Part shown: positions 20,985 through 34,160 of the stretch, piece after piece
How positions within the stretch are numbered: the stretch's first letter is position 1
How the letters are laid out: each line of letters opens with the position of its first letter
Source of the DNA: Symsagittifera roscoffensis
Taxonomy: Eukaryota; Xenacoelomorpha; Acoela; Convolutidae
Direction of reading: 5' to 3'
Length of the DNA stretch: 64,000 bases
Assembly (NCBI RefSeq): GCF_963678635.1
Contig: NC_087063.1
Coordinates: 24,372,701 to 24,436,700 of the forward strand
The notes under the pieces: generated by a model
Databases searched by the model: none
Told to the model about the DNA's origin: nothing
What the model saw: the letters and a program-made list of their open reading frames with translations, nothing else
Translations under genes and position numbers: made by a program

Positions 20985-23560
20985 GGTTGTTTTGAGAACC
21001 GAAACTTATTGTGTGTGTGTTTGTTATACTATTTGCTCATGTTTCGTCAATGTTCGACTGATGGAGTGCTATATGAGATACTGGACTTTGTCGGAAGTTA
21101 TTTCCTCGAGAGGTATGTTTCGTAATTGCTATTGTATTTCTATAATTTCGTGAAACTAAAGATAGAGGGTGATTTTGTTGTAGACTGCGTAAAAATGTCG
21201 GTGCTATAGGTGTTGGATTTGTATTATCTTGTGATGTATCATATGCCTTTGGTTAGGTGGATAAATTTTTGTATATTCGATAATCTGAGCGTCAGCAGGA
21301 CCGAGTTAATTGAGTTTAAAAAATAGTCCAAAAAACCTGCATATAAAATGCGTGCTACACTTGCTTGTTCCTTTACTTGTGTGTGCATGGCACATGTCTT
21401 ATAGATTCTTTTTAAAAAGGAGAAGAGAAATCCAAATCCAAAAGAAAAACATGAAGTATAATCTAGCCAATCTTTCTAACTTATAAAAGAGCCACCCTAA
21501 AAAAGCTAGGAGATCATTTTTCAGGTTGTCAGTTTTGAAGATATTAATTGGTGAGATATTTTGTGGACGGTATTTTTCACCGTTAAGATATATGTAGTCT
21601 TTAATATCTTTCGAACATCCGCTGTAACCTTGTATCTTGGTGTAAACGTCAAATAAGCCTGCTGTTTCAGCATGTTTTGGCAAACTTTGATCCATTGATT
21701 TTCTTTGGATTGTGTCCCTTTTTTGAGGAATTCTTGGATTTGCTGTGTCCTAATGTGATGTTGTATATTGATCTACAATAAATACCAATTGCTTGTTATC
21801 TATGTTAGGATTGCGGGTTATTGCGCGCATGTTTTTGGGTAAAAAGTTCTTCAATGGTGGCAACAGTATAGGGTTTGGGATAAAATTATAATATTTATCT
21901 CGTTTGAATTGGGCTGTAATACAATGTGGTTATTTTCAGATCTACATAAGAAAGCTGTATCCCAGAATTTTGTGTGTCGTGACAGTGTATCTACTTCGAA
22001 TACTTGAATTTCATAAATTATAGGGATTCGTTTCTAACATCTTTTATGTTCGAAAACAATTAGTGGTGAGACTTTTTTTAGTACATGTGTAGTAAAAAAA
22101 TAATTTTTCCTTCATAGTCAATGAATTTTGATCTTTTGCCTGATAGTAAATAGCCTGCATAGAGTATTTTGAATTTTAATAAAGCTAGTGACTGTAGTAT
22201 TTGTTTACGTTCGAGCTCACATAGGTGGTGAAGTGTTTCTAGTTCAGATATTGAGACTTCTTGAAAAAATACTTTTTTATGGCCTAATTTCATATCAAGA
22301 TGTATATTGTAGTGAGTGGGACCAAAATGTGGGTTATTCATAATTGAGAGTTTTGTAGTCGTGTACAATTTTTATCTTCTGGACAACGTTTTGCGCCAGG
22401 GTTTCCTGTTTTTTTTTTAGAAAAGATTACCGGGATATAAGATTTTTCATCTTTGCAGTTTTGATATGGGTATGCTGGGTTAATAGTTAATTTTCCTGTT
22501 TTCATGTCGAACCTTTTTTTGTATTCGACAAGGTTTTCTAAATTTTGTGTTTTGAAAAAGGGTTTGGGGTATTTACAAGCAATTTTTGTTTCTGGGTATT
22601 TTTGAATACCATCGATGTTGTTTTTATAATTTCGTCTAATTGATTTTATTTTATCAGGGTTGAATTTTTCAAAAAAGATTGATTCAATAAAACTGTTTGG
22701 TGGAACTTTATCATTTTTGCGTGGATTTTAGCAACTTGAATTGTGATACACGTGTTTTCAGAAAACCAAACAGTGATTGCCCGTCTTCGAGTGGTTGAAT
22801 CGCAACATTTTTGACCCATTTTACAAAGTAAGAGTATTCGTTGATATTGCCCGTGTTCGAATGGTTGGATCGCAAACTTTTTGATCCATTTTACAAGGTA
22901 AGAGCATTCGTTGATATATCATAGAACCTGTTAACTGCACCTTTTCTGATTGAATTGTCCAATTGAAAATCAATATTTTTGGTAGCCTTTGTTTTTTTGT
23001 GTCAGCTTTGCAATTTGATGGATTGTTGAATACAATGTGTGGTATTCGAGTTTTATCATATAAATCATCAGTTAAACGTCCGTGTGCACCGTGGTATGGA
23101 TATTGATCATCTAACTTAGTATGATCTTGATATCTTTCAAGTTCTGCTCGATACACAGAGTCTCGTAAGACTTAAAAATTTAATTATATACGATCTGTGC
23201 CTTTATTTGTGAATATCTTCAATCGTTGTGTTTCCTTTTTGCAATCTTCGACACTAGTAGTTTTTTTGAACACTGTAGTTTTTGTCTGAAAATTTAGCTG
23301 TGAATTTATATCGTGATAGAGTTGTAGCTCGTGCGTTTAAGTAAAGGGCTGCAACTATAATTGTGGTTCGGCTTCACATGGTGTCACTTGATTAATTGCG
23401 TTTTATGTAGTTTTTTTAGTTGATTTTCTTCACAGTCATAATGTGTAACCAGGAGGTTCTGTGATCTTGTACTAGGCGAAGAGTTTTGATGCGATGTTTT
23501 GATGCTTCTAAAAATACAAGAAGGGAAGTGATTTTAAGAAAGAAAAGTACTAAAAGAAAC
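20985..23560 (-). pseudogene. Envelope-like glycoprotein, locus B, heavily degraded
   Basis: Collinear with the locus C envelope: the membrane-proximal and hydrophobic anchor part is at 21399-21695, the cysteine-rich middle part at 22078-22368, and the N-terminal ectodomain at about 22821-23500. Many stops and frameshifts separate them, so no product is possible. The anchor segment contains a long run of aromatic and aliphatic residues typical of a transmembrane helix. Gene order (ORF Y upstream, ORF X downstream) matches locus C. Family assignment is as described for 45862-48460. Confidence 0.6.
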
Positions 23561-24966
23561 TTGTGTATGATTGTCCTGAACATGGGTTGTAAGATGCTGC
23601 CTAGTGTCTTTTTGTATATTTGTTGTACATGTAAGAAAGTTCTGTTGTAAAATATGGGGGGAAGGATTGAGCTGTTATATTTGGTGAAGCTAGTGGTAGT
23701 ATTTGACGAATTAAGTTGTTTAGTTTTGTTTTATTTCAATTTTAACGGTTAAGTTATCCTGATTAAGAGTTTGTATATTTTGTTCTTTTATGTCTTTAAG
23801 GGTGTCGTGTCTATACTGTAATCTATTTGATGCCCAGTTTTGTTGTCTGTTACTATCAAGATGCTGTCCAAATAGGGGATGGGTGCTACAAATGTATTGC
23901 AATCTAAGTTTGAAAGAATATTTGTTGTTAAAAGTTCACAATATCTATCCACTAACTTTGTAGGGAAAATTAGGAGAAACGTAGTGGTTGGTGTTTGACC
24001 TGTTACTGAAGGGTTGATGGTAATGATAGTGGTTCCTGCAATGAAAGGGAGGTACCGGATGAAATATCTCTAGGTTCCTTTAACAAGTTAGGTTCACTTT
24101 GGACGAATGGTTGTGTCATCGAATGTGGAAAAAAATGGGTTGAAGTGGGGAGATTAAAAAGATTTTCACGTATTTGTTCGGAAGTTGATCCTAAATAAAT
24201 TGATGGAAAATTTGGGGTATTTTTTGAGAAGTTGTTTGGAGTGATGGGGGGTACTTTGGGTTGTATTACTAGAAGGTTCAAATGAGTTGAAGATGGTGTT
24301 GAAGGTATATTAAAATGAACTCTACGTGATGCAAAGTTTCGGTGATGAATAATTTTTCTATGTATTGATCTATCTATTGTAGATGTTATAATTTGTTTTG
24401 GCCTATGTGTCTAGCTCTGCTATTGTCTTGTTGGAGTGAAGGGTAGATGTTGTACGTTGTCTCATTTTGTGGTTTACTTAGGGGGTGCTTGGCGAATAGC
24501 TGGTCTTGGCGAATGGCTCGTCTGTGCAAATAGGTGCTTGGCGAATGGGTGCTTGGCGAATGCGTGTCTTTCTTCAAATGTATAGGGATTTTCTTGAAGT
24601 GAATTGCGTGTGTTTAAGTTTGTGTGGATGTTTGAGGTTGACTTGTTTGACAAGGTGTTGGTGTTGTTGAGGTGTCTTGCGATGTAGTGGTTGGTGGGGA
24701 TTGCTTACTTCGTTGTTGATTAGCATTTTTCGATATGTTTTCATGTATATATTTTTTCCTTAATTGAACCTATGCTGTTTATAGTATTGTTTTTTAAAAA
24801 TAATTAGATGGGTTGAAGCGAACGCAAGGGTGGTTATTGCCTCTTTTTTGCATTTCAAATGGTTAAAATTGAGGAAACTAGAAAATTGAGAGAAATTACA
24901 AAAAGAAGAAAGTTTTTTTTCTGAAAAAACAAATCTAGTAGCCTTTAAAAAGTTGAACTCCAGCAC
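23561..24966 (-). pseudogene. ORF Y, locus B, degraded
   Basis: The LFGQH-SNR-NWASNRLQYR core of ORF Y is visible at 23720-23902, the proline/serine-rich part at 24003-24281 and 24386-24577, and a relic of the hydrophobic N-terminus (LKCKKEAITTLAFAST) at 24760-24966. The proline-rich part has gained an internal short repeat, GCTTGGCGAATGGGT-like, three to four times around 24480-24565. Stops divide the frame. It is the third copy showing ORF Y between pol and env. Confidence 0.55.
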
Positions 24967-25690
24967 TTGAGAAGGTGGTCAATGATTTTTGACAGATTGT
25001 GGTAGGTTTTTATCAAGGAGAAGCTAGGGTTGTCGCAAAAGTGAAAATGAAAATTCAAAATTGTTTTTCTAAAGTACTGGACTGGTTTCGAATGAAGCGT
25101 TTGAGAAGTTGTGAGGAAAATATATATATATTTTTTTGGGTTCGAGACCAGGTGTGGTCGGATTGTTTAATGATTTGTGTCAAGTGGGTTGGAAAAGGAG
25201 AGTTTTTGGTGGGGTAAGGTCTGGAGGTATAGGAATGAGCTTCTTACTTTTAAGGAATTGTTAGGGGTTTCTTGGGAGATGTATCGTCTTTAGGCTAAAT
25301 GATCATGTTGAAATCTGCCTTTAAGCGTAATTGATTTTTTTCCTTTTGGGGACATGTGGGGTATAAACTGAGACATTATTGTAGATTTTTGTTGTGTGTG
25401 ATAAGAGGTGGTTGTAACATTCAGATTATTTTTATTTGAGTAGTCAAATATAAGATTAATGCTCATATGAGGTCTTTCGGTTACAGTTTGAGATCTTTTT
25501 GACGTTAGAAGTTTGTCGGCTAATGATAGTGGTGTGTAAATGAGGTGATGTTTGAAACAATTTTGATTGGCTTACTTTGAATTATTCTATTCAAGATTGA
25601 AAATTGAAAATTTGGGGAAATAATTATCAATGTACTAAATTATGTTTAATTAATCGAGAGGGTTTCTTAAATTCTGTTTTATTGAATATT
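24967..25690 (-). other. pol-env spacer, locus B
   Basis: Non-coding; matches the spacers at 2959-3765 and 49790-50636 in outline, including the CTTTAGGCTAAATGATCATG block (about 25288) equivalent to the repeated TACTTTAGGC motifs elsewhere. Confidence 0.45.
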
Positions 25691-27130
25691 TCAGATTGTT
25701 GAATATTATTTTTATAAACTTTTCGTGATTAATTTCTGAGGCGCGACGATTGGCGCTGTTGTGATTTTCTTTTTGTTTTTTGTATGAAGATTATTGCGTC
25801 TTATTTACGATTAATCCTTTGAGAAAAAAAAATTGATCGAGATTATGCATTAATTGCTGTTTATTAGTGTTTGTAGGTTTTTCAACAGTTTTTAGTCATT
25901 TAAAGGAGTACAATTGTGTTACTTCGCAAAGGGTGTTCTTTTGGATAGTATGGTAGAAGATTGTCTTTATGTTGAATTACTTGTTTTTTGTTGGGACCGT
26001 TTATATGTGAAGTCTGTAGGTTTTTCAATTATTTGAAGTGGTCTTTTTCGGATAGATTGCAATTTTTTAGAGATTCCTTTCTGTATTTTAGAATTTGGTA
26101 TTAAAACATTTGCTCCTACTATTAGGTTTGAGGCTGGTTTAAAACGTGAAATTATTTGGATTTGAACATGCTGTCTTTGTAATTAATTTTTAACAATTTT
26201 TTGAAATTTTTCGTTAAATTTTTATTTTATCTCGGTTCAAAATCCATTCAGTGTGTTCCAGAGGTTAATGTTTAAATTTGTGGATGATGCAAATGATCTT
26301 CAGTGTGTGTATGAAGTGGTTAATTGTAACAAATTGAGTCTTTTGTAGGTTGACAATAAACTTGTGCATTTGTTGATGAATTTGCTGTAAACATTATTGA
26401 TTTACATGGTTTTTCATACAAACCATTTCATATGGTGATGTTCCAAGGGTTGTTTTTATTTGTGACTAATTTGCTTATGGGAATAGTCTTACGCCAGTTG
26501 ACCTTTCGGTGTGTTTGGTGTCATTTCCATTTAATAAACATGAAAGTTATTCTTGTAGGGAACGGTTCGTTTTTCGGACTAAACCATTTGCCCATGGAGC
26601 ACGAGATGTTCGGGGTTTATCTTTAATGTTTCAAAGGTGACATAATATGATGATTTCTTTGTTTATAAATTCAATACCATTATCTGTGACAAGGGTTTCT
26701 GTTAATCCAAATTTTGCTATCCAATGGTTTTTGTGATATAGGGCCCGCGGTGATATGGGGCCTTTTGTGTCAAATGATTTTCTGTGATTAAAATATAGAC
26801 TTTGTTCTTTAAAATCTTGGTTTTTGATAATAATTTTTGGTGTGGAAAGTGCTTATTTAATTGATATGTTATGCAATTAATGCAAAAGACTTTCATCCAA
26901 TTCGATGCTTTTGGAAAATAAAAATATTTGAATGAAAATTGAAGATGTTTTTTCTGATCCTGCATGTCTTTTTGTTTTTAAAAAGGTGAGAGGCGGAATG
27001 CTCCTAATATCATATTCAATGGTATACAGGGTACTTCTGTTTCTAGAGTATTAAGTTCGAAGAGATCATTGTTTTCATTTATTGTTGTTTTGTTAAATTT
27101 TTGGAATTATCGAAGTAGTGTTTTATTTCC
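25690..27130 (-). pseudogene. Integrase, locus B, degraded
   Basis: Minus-strand relic of a retroviral-type integrase. The second catalytic Asp region is readable as LVTDNGIEF (about 26665-26695). The zinc-binding segment (CINCITYQLNK) is at 26870-26900. Compared with 56360-56920, about 150 bp between the first and second catalytic Asp are missing (around 26735). Downstream C-terminal sequence continues to about 25690. Non-functional; it would have integrated the element cDNA. Confidence 0.65.
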
Positions 27131-28110
27131 TACGATTGTGATATTGGCTTTTATAGGTTTTGTTTTACAATTGTTTCAGGATCTAAAATGTCTATAGACG
27201 GGGTCAAGGTTTTGATATTTTTCAAGTAATTCTAGTGTCATTGTTTCTGTTATTGGAAGAAAGATATTCTGGATTTCGAGTTTTGAGAGAGGAATATTGT
27301 CCTTAGGGACTAGCAAAATAAAGTTCTTTAAATTGTGTATTTTAAATTTAAATCGAGGTTTCTAGGCAAGTTTATGCTATCTGTTATGTTTTCCTTTTCC
27401 ATTAGAGAGAACATATTTTTTTTGCTTGTTCTTCAGTTGAAAATTGTTGTGTATTGTTTTTGATCCATGACGAGTTTGGTAATGTTCTGAATGTTTTTTT
27501 CCTAACAAATCAACTTCACAATGATTTTTTTGACAACCGAGGTATATTGACAAAGGTTCTAGAATATTTAGTTTTGTAGTGTCGCGGTCGGTTTTCACTG
27601 CATACTTGCATACCAATTGTGGTGATCTTTCGTCTTTTGCGAGGATTAATTTTATACTTTATGGCATTTCTCCTGTTTTTGTTCATCTTATTAATTCAGC
27701 TGGTGTGTTTCGACTAGAAGGGCAAGTGTTTTTCCTGTTGTCAAAATTATATGTAGGTTTGGAACTTTCATCAGAATAAGTTGAAATCTATAAACTCTTT
27801 GGTGTGGAATTGACTTTTGTGTATATAGAAAAACTATTGGTTCATGGTCTGTAATTAAAAGTATTCGGTGTTTTGATCCAAGGATTAATATTTCATTTTC
27901 TGTGAGTATATATATTATGGCTGTACATTTCTCATAAGTTTGGAGAATCTAAGTTCCACTTGCGTAAAAAGTCTTGAAACTTTTGATATAAGTTTCATTT
28001 TGTTTGTTCTTTTATGTGATTGCAAGAGTGCTGCGCCAATCCGAGAGGTCGCACATGGCATACAATAGTTCATCTGGGTTTGGAATTGTATTTGAGATTT
28101 GCTGTGTCAA
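27131..28110 (-). pseudogene. RNase H, locus B copy 1, degraded
   Basis: Collinear with 57000-58070 of locus C. The KYAVKTD segment and the connection between RNase H and integrase are visible on the minus strand at 27377-27616, and the ITDHEP/LILGSK part is at 27830-27900. Broken by several stops. Confidence 0.6.
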
Positions 28111-29060
28111 ACGATTTTTTTATTAAAACGTTTTTGATGTTTCAATTTCCATTCAAAATTTTTGGTTGTCGGAGTTTTTTTTATAAAATGGTCTTAAGTA
28201 TAATTGCACTTTATAAAAATATTTACTCAAATATTCTTGAATTTTTTTAAGATGGGGGTTAAAATTATCTATTTGTGATTTTACGAGAGTAATTGTACTT
28301 CCGTCAATAGCATGTTCGAAAAATTTAACAAAGAGTTAGAAAAAAACACGAGATTTATCTAAGGCTGCTTTCATGTTTTCCTTAAGTAAGATCTGGTGAT
28401 ATTTTTCTAATACCTTAAACATTTCTTGCTGCTTTAGTGACTGTATGAAAACATCGTCTAGATACGTAATAAAGTTTTTGCTTAGATTGAGTGGTCAACA
28501 AATTTTGCTCATGAATGCTGACGTAGCTGCTGGTCCTACGGGTATCCCATAGAAAAGTCTATTGAAATCGTATTGTTGATTTACAACAACGAATTGTGTG
28601 AATCGAATTGATTATTTCTCTAGTGGATTTTTGTTGTATGCACTGTTCATGTCAGCGTGGTATGGTATGTTATTGTTGTTTTATTTTTGTGAGTATTACT
28701 TGTATTAGTTCAGTGCCAATTACCTTTAGATTCATCAAACAGGGAGTTGAGATATATTGCGTCAAAAACAATTTTTAGTAATTGATTTTTAGCGAGAATG
28801 ATAACGGGATTAATTATGTTCGTCTTTGTTTGTCTTTTTTTACTGCTAATATGAGTTCATATTGGTCGAGAATATCTAATACTCTGTTTACTTTATCCTG
28901 TAAGTGGATTTGTACTTTAATTCCTCGTTGCTTTTTGAAAACTGCGTCAAGTTTAAGAGGGAGATGTGATGGTGAATGTATTTTTCCAACGTAAAGTTTA
29001 GATGTAGCGTATACCATTGTGTATTTTAATATTAGTTCTGCTCATTGATCAAATTCTTGT
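28111..29060 (-). pseudogene. Reverse transcriptase, locus B copy 1, degraded
   Basis: The catalytic box reads TYLDDVFIQS on the minus strand (about 28447-28476), so both metal-binding aspartates are retained, but the frame is broken on both sides. LPLKLDAVFKKQRGIKVQIHL (28930-28990) is the start of the RT domain, equivalent to 58860-58952 in locus C. Ty3/Gypsy-type RT by its neighbours and motif spacing. Confidence 0.7.
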
Positions 29061-29950
29061 TGATTAAGTTGAGAATAATGAAAATTGAACATTATGAGAC
29101 AGTTTTGTTGTTCAGGTGAACATTTTGAAATTTGGAAAGTGGAATTAAAAAAAGTGCTCTGTAAAAAATTCCGTGCTCCGTTTTGAATCGTTTGTATTAT
29201 CATGATTAAGCAATTCTTCAATAAGAGAGGTCGTTTGTCAAATAACTAGTAGCTGCAGAATAATATTTAATATTTAATATTTGAATTTGAATTTTGAGTA
29301 TTATTTCTATGTGGTGACTGAAGATAGTTTCTTTGTATGTTTGGAAATTTTTTCCAATTCCTGGAGTTATCACGGGATCTATTATTGTTATTGTTATTAT
29401 ATGGTTCATTATCAGAGTAGCTTCGTGATCTATTCTTTGAATAGTTTCTATTTCTTTTATATGAATAGTTGTGATTTTGATTTCATGACGAGTTTTTCAT
29501 CAATCATTAGAGTAGTATGCGTTTCAACAGTTTGGGTAAGAGCGGTTTCTATAGTATTTTGAGTACTTACTTCTATTTCAGTTTGATCTTGTATAATTAT
29601 TTCCATACTGATTATTTTGACTATTTGATCTGCTATAACTACTTTTTGAATGATTTTGTGATTTTCTTCTATCTGGAGATCTTCCGCGAAAAATATTCCG
29701 ACAACGAGATTGTGATCTATAAATAATGTAGCTATCCGGAAGTGGTTTTCCTCAGCTATTGTTACTTTGTATACTTTTGTTTGGTAAGTTTTGATCCTTT
29801 TTCATGTAATTTTGTTGTAGTTTTTGTCTGCGTTCAGCAATGCTATGTCCACATCTACGAAATTTTGTGGGCTAATTCAGTGTCAGAGTTTTGGATATTT
29901 TCATTATCTGAGGTTGTGGTTTTAAGGTTGTTTACTTAACGTAATTTCAA
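29061..29950 (-). pseudogene. RT linker joined to gag-protease linker (protease deleted), locus B copy 1
   Basis: Up to about 29265 the sequence matches the protease-RT linker of the second copy (AGTAGCTGCAGA.TAATATTTA at 34308). From 29280 it matches 35385 onward (TTTGAATTTTGAGTATT..CTATGTGGTGACTG). About 1.05 kb containing the DSGA protease is therefore missing here. The remainder encodes the Asn/Arg/Ser-rich linker in broken frames and ends with a zinc-knuckle relic (RCGHSIAE, about 29840). Confidence 0.7.
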
Positions 29951-31690
29951 ATTCTCTGTTTCTTCCAATTACTGAGTGTTTTCAGCTTGTTCTAGTTTAT
30001 CTTCTAGTTCAAAAATCTATGTCAGGCTCGCAAATAAATGATGGATGTTGATGTCATGTTCTTTTTCACTGCGCTTTGGGATAATTGTGATGTTAGAGTC
30101 ATCATTAAGACTTCAGTCATTTCAGTATTTTGCTAATCATGTGTATAAAGGGAGTATACTTTTTGTAATTGAGTTCAATTCAGCGAAATGTTGTTTTTTG
30201 TTGTGTTAGGGAGTCTAAAAATTTTGTTACATAGCATACTTTGGTGTTGTTTGTTTCTTTCGGAGTCAATCATTTTTGAAAACTTTTGTATGAATCTTTT
30301 CCAATCTGATTGAATTTCTGTAGGTGGAAACGGAAACCATTTTTGAGCTGCACCATTAAGTGTGTTTTGGATTAAAGCTGTACGCCAAATATCCAATTTT
30401 TACTTTTTCTGGGCCTATATTTAAAATTAAATTTGCTGTGAATGTATTCAGGTAATCTTCTACTGAGTATTCAGGATTTGTTCCTGTAAATGACATGAGT
30501 GTTTATTTGAAGATATTGATGATCCACCCATGAGGTATGCATTCATTGTCGTTTTTAGTGATTCTGCTGCGTTTGGTTTTTGTGAGAAATTGATAAATTG
30601 GGTTTTTGTAATCTCATGCTGTTGTAAATAGTATGACAATGGAGTTTCATTTTGCTTTCGGTTGGGCGGCTAACTTTGAGTATTTTTAGAATTTTGTGAT
30701 TTGATTTGATTATTATATGAGTCCGGATTTTGTCTTTCAGGAAAAAGTGCCTTGCTCATCAAGTTTGTTCGGACTACTGTAGAGCAACACAAAATTTTAC
30801 TGTAGACTGAATGGTTGTTTTTGGAAATGGAGTATTTTTATTATGTGGTGTCGTAAGTTCGTAATTGTCGGGTGAATAGTCGGGTGAAATACTCTGTTGT
30901 GTGCTGGGCATTTTTTCAATCTTTTCTTCGTTTAAAGTGTGATGGGGTTTGGATATCTTGTTTTGTAACATTATTAGTTCCATTGAGGATTTCTTGTGTG
31001 ATTATGAATATTGAGTTCAAACTTTAAATTTTTAATCCATTGTTGAAGATTGTGTTTTAATTTAAGGGTGGTGCATCGATAGTGAGTGGAGTAAGTGTAA
31101 ACAGTCTTTGTGTACCAATACGCTGGCAATCGCTGTATTTGAAATATCAATGATGATAATAAAAAAGAAAAAATGAGGACATTTAGGGTCACAAAAGAAG
31201 TCTGTTTGATCTGGTAATATAGTTTCGTCGTGAGGGATTTTTGGTCAATGTTTCTTCTGGTCAAAAATGTTGAGATGAAATTAATTTTCTTCCAGTTGTT
31301 ATTTGGTGTATTATCATTGAATTGTTGTTTTGATTGAAGTAGTCTTCATCTTCAGAATAGTGAGACTGAGTTCTTGTGACTTGTGTTTGTTAAAATTTTG
31401 TTTTGTTGAAAAAATGGATAATTTTCACTACAGTTTGTTGTACTTCTTTGTTGTTTATTAAAAAAAACTGATTGGGGAGCTGTTTGTGGTATCTCTTTAT
31501 TGTAAATTTGTTCTTTCGATTGATTTTGAGGACGTGTATAGGAAACTTCTATTGTCGTCTAAGTATATTATTGTTTGTAAAAAAACCATAATTGTGATTT
31601 GAAAAATTAGTTCTGAAGTCTTTTGTTTGTATGGTAATCCTGGTTTGGTTATTTGTCTATTTGTTTGGTAATCCCTATGTGAATGTTTTG
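29951..31690 (-). pseudogene. gag, locus B copy 1, degraded
   Basis: The gag core is readable at 30175-30396: a TALIQ..LNGAAQKWFPFPPTEIQSDW segment followed by FSKMIDSERNKQHQS, equivalent to 63010-63140 in locus C. The upstream part (30774-31560) is proline/serine-rich and frameshifted. The 30775-31260 block is repeated at 31690-32170. Confidence 0.65.
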
Positions 31691-32172
31691 GGACAACAGG
31701 TGGTTTTACTGTAGAGTGAATGGTTGTTTGTGGAAATGGAGTTTTTTTTTATGTGGTGTCGTAAGTGTCGTCGTGTGAACAGTCGGTTGAAATACTCTTT
31801 TGTTTCGTAGGCATTTTTCAATCTTTAATTCGTTTAAAATGTGATGGTAGTTGGATATCTTGTTGAGTAAGATTTTTAGTTACATTGAGGGTTTCTTGTG
31901 AGTTTATGAATGTTGAGTTTAAACTTTTATTTATTGTTCCATTATTGGTGATTGTGATTTAATTTGTGTGGTGCATCGATAGTGAGTGGAGTAACATGTA
32001 AATAATTATTGTGTACCGATATGGTGGCAATCGCTGTATTTGAAATATCAATGATGATAATAACAAAGAAAAGATGGGGCCATTCAGGGTCCCAAACGAA
32101 GTCTGTTTGATCTGCTAATATAGTTTCAGCGTCAGCGATTTTTGGTCAAAATTTTTTTTCCGCTCAAAAAAA
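31690..32172 (-). repeat. Internal duplication of gag upstream sequence
   Basis: TTTTACTGTAGAGTGAATGGTTG..GGAAATGGAG, the CGATAGTGAGTGGAGTAA block, ATATCAATGATGATAATAA and GAAGTCTGTTTGATCTGCTAATATAGTTTC occur in the same order at 30795-31220 and again at 36900-37265. The segment just before it (31665, GGTAATCCCTATGTGAATGTTTTGG) matches the right end of the window (63958-63985), i.e. sequence near the gag start. Confidence 0.7.
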
Positions 32173-32880
32173 GTTGAGATGAATACTACGTTGTGAACAA
32201 ATAAAACTGATACGAACCATGCTAGGATTCGTTGTAGATCATGTCATAAAATTTTGATAAATCGCTATTTGTGAATGTTTCACGAATTGTGACAAGAAGT
32301 TGTGAGACAAAAATTAATTCTTGATAAACAGTTGAATGTTGAGATGCTTGAGGTGGTGATTGATTCAAGGTTTCCCTTGGTTCTAATTAAAATGAATATA
32401 TGTTTGAATAAGAGAGAAAACATCGTCTGTGAAGATTGAATTAGCTGTTTGTAATTTTTGGTGCGGTATTTTCTTTAAACTTTCTGTAAAGACTTTTGAG
32501 AAATCTAGATCTATGTCATCTCTTTGTATCTGATGTGGTGTTTGATTTGATTGTTACGGCAAGATTAAACAAAAAATATTCCATAATATGAAGTGAGTTT
32601 ACAGATGTCTGTTATATAATGATCATGTATTTGTCTTCTAATTCTTACTTAGGGAAACTCCTGTTTGCATGGACTTTAATTCTGTATTTCCTGTATTTCC
32701 TTATTCGAATAAAGTTGAAACCAAATTTTGACAAAATCGTACTTATCCTCCTGCGGGATCGCTTTGTGGATGCATGAAAAAGCGGTGTATTTAATTATCG
32801 TCAAAATTTTTAAGTCATTTTGAATCATTGTTTATATCTTACTACTGTTAATGTGTAACTTTCAAAATGTCTTGCTGGCT
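32173..32880. other. Unassigned DNA between locus B repeats
   Basis: No match to the rest of the element that I can see and no ORF. It may be 5'-leader sequence or unrelated DNA trapped in the duplication. Confidence 0.3.
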
Positions 32881-33420
32881 AATTCCAATGATATAGTCGT
32901 ACTCAGGTGGTGTGTTTTGACTGGTAGGGCAAGGTTTTTTCTGCTGTCCAAATTATATGTAACTTTGGGAATTTGATCAGAGTAAGTTGAAATCCATAAA
33001 CTCTATGGTTTGGATTTGACTTTTGTGTATATAGAAAAACTTTTGGTTCATGGTCTGTAATTAGAACTGTTAGGTGTTTCAATCCAAGGATTAACAGTTC
33101 ACTTTCTTTGGGTGCATATTTTATGGCTGTACATTCTCTCATAAGTGTGGAGAGTCTAAGTTTCACTTGTGCAAAAAGCCTTAAAACTGCTGATATAAAG
33201 TTCATATTGTTTGTTCCTTTATGTGATTGCAAGAGTGCCGCGCCAATCCGAGTAGTCGCACATGGCATACAATGGTTCATCTGGGTCTGGAACTGTTTTT
33301 GAGATTTGCTCTGTATGATGCTTTTTTTCAAAAACGTTTTTGATGTTCCAATGTCCATTCAAAATTGTACTGTTTTTTTTAAAATAAAATAGTCTTAAGT
33401 ATTATTGCATTTTATAAAAA
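32881..33420 (-). pseudogene. RNase H, locus B copy 2, partial
   Basis: The minus strand shows ATTRIGAALLQSHKGTNNMN (the CDASNFGIGATLLQ equivalent with the first Asp region changed), then an AQVKLRLSTLM..C segment, LILGLKHLTVLITDHEPKVF and NPNHRVYGFQLTLIKF. It starts exactly where copy 1 has the AGGTGGTGTGTTT.GACT block (27690), so 32.88-37.3 kb is a second copy of 27.69-32.2 kb. Confidence 0.7.
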
Positions 33421-34160
33421 TGTTTACCCAAAAATTCTGGATTTTTTTTAAAATGGGGGTTAAGTTTATCTATTTGTGATTTTACAAGAGTAATTGTACT
33501 TCCGTCTAAAACACGTCCGAGAAATTTAACACGAGTGAGAAAAAAGTGAGATTTATCTGGGGCTGCTTTCATGTTTTCCTTAAGTAAGATCTGGTGATAT
33601 TTTTCTAATACCTTAAACATTTATTGCTTCGTTAGTGACTGTATGAAAACATTGTCTAAATACGTAAGAACGTTTTTGTTAGAATGAGTGGTCGATAAAT
33701 TTTGCTCATGAATGTTGCAAAAGCTGCTGGTCCTATAGATATCCCATAAAAAAGTCTATTGAAAACGTAATATTAATTTCCAATAACGAATTGTGTGAGT
33801 CGACGTGATTATTTCTCTCGTGGATTTTTGTTGTATGCACGGTTCATGTCAGCGTAGCATGTTATTGTTCTTTTATTTTTGTGAGTATTACTCGTCTTTA
33901 TTTACTGGTATTATGATTTCATATGGTCAAGAATGTCTAATAGTCTGTTTACTTCATCCTGTGAGTGGGTTTGTACTTTATTTCCTCGTTGCTTTTTGAG
34001 AACTGCGTCGGGTTTAAGAGGGAGATGTGATGTGAATGTTTTTTTTTCCAACGTCAGAATTAGATGTAGCGTATAGCATTGTGTGTTTTGATATAATATC
34101 TTCTCATTGATCAAATTCTTGTTAATTAAGTTGAGAATGTTGAAATTGAACATTATGATA
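33421..34160 (-). pseudogene. Reverse transcriptase, locus B copy 2, catalytic Asp lost
   Basis: KAAPDKSHFFLTRVKFLGRV (33510-33570) is the RT segment after the catalytic box. The box itself reads TYLDNVF (about 33648-33668): the second aspartate codon has become asparagine. A deletion relative to copy 1 removes part of the fingers/palm region near 33850-33900, and the RT start (LPLKPDAVLKKQRGNKVQTH) is at 33950-34030. Non-functional. Confidence 0.7.
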
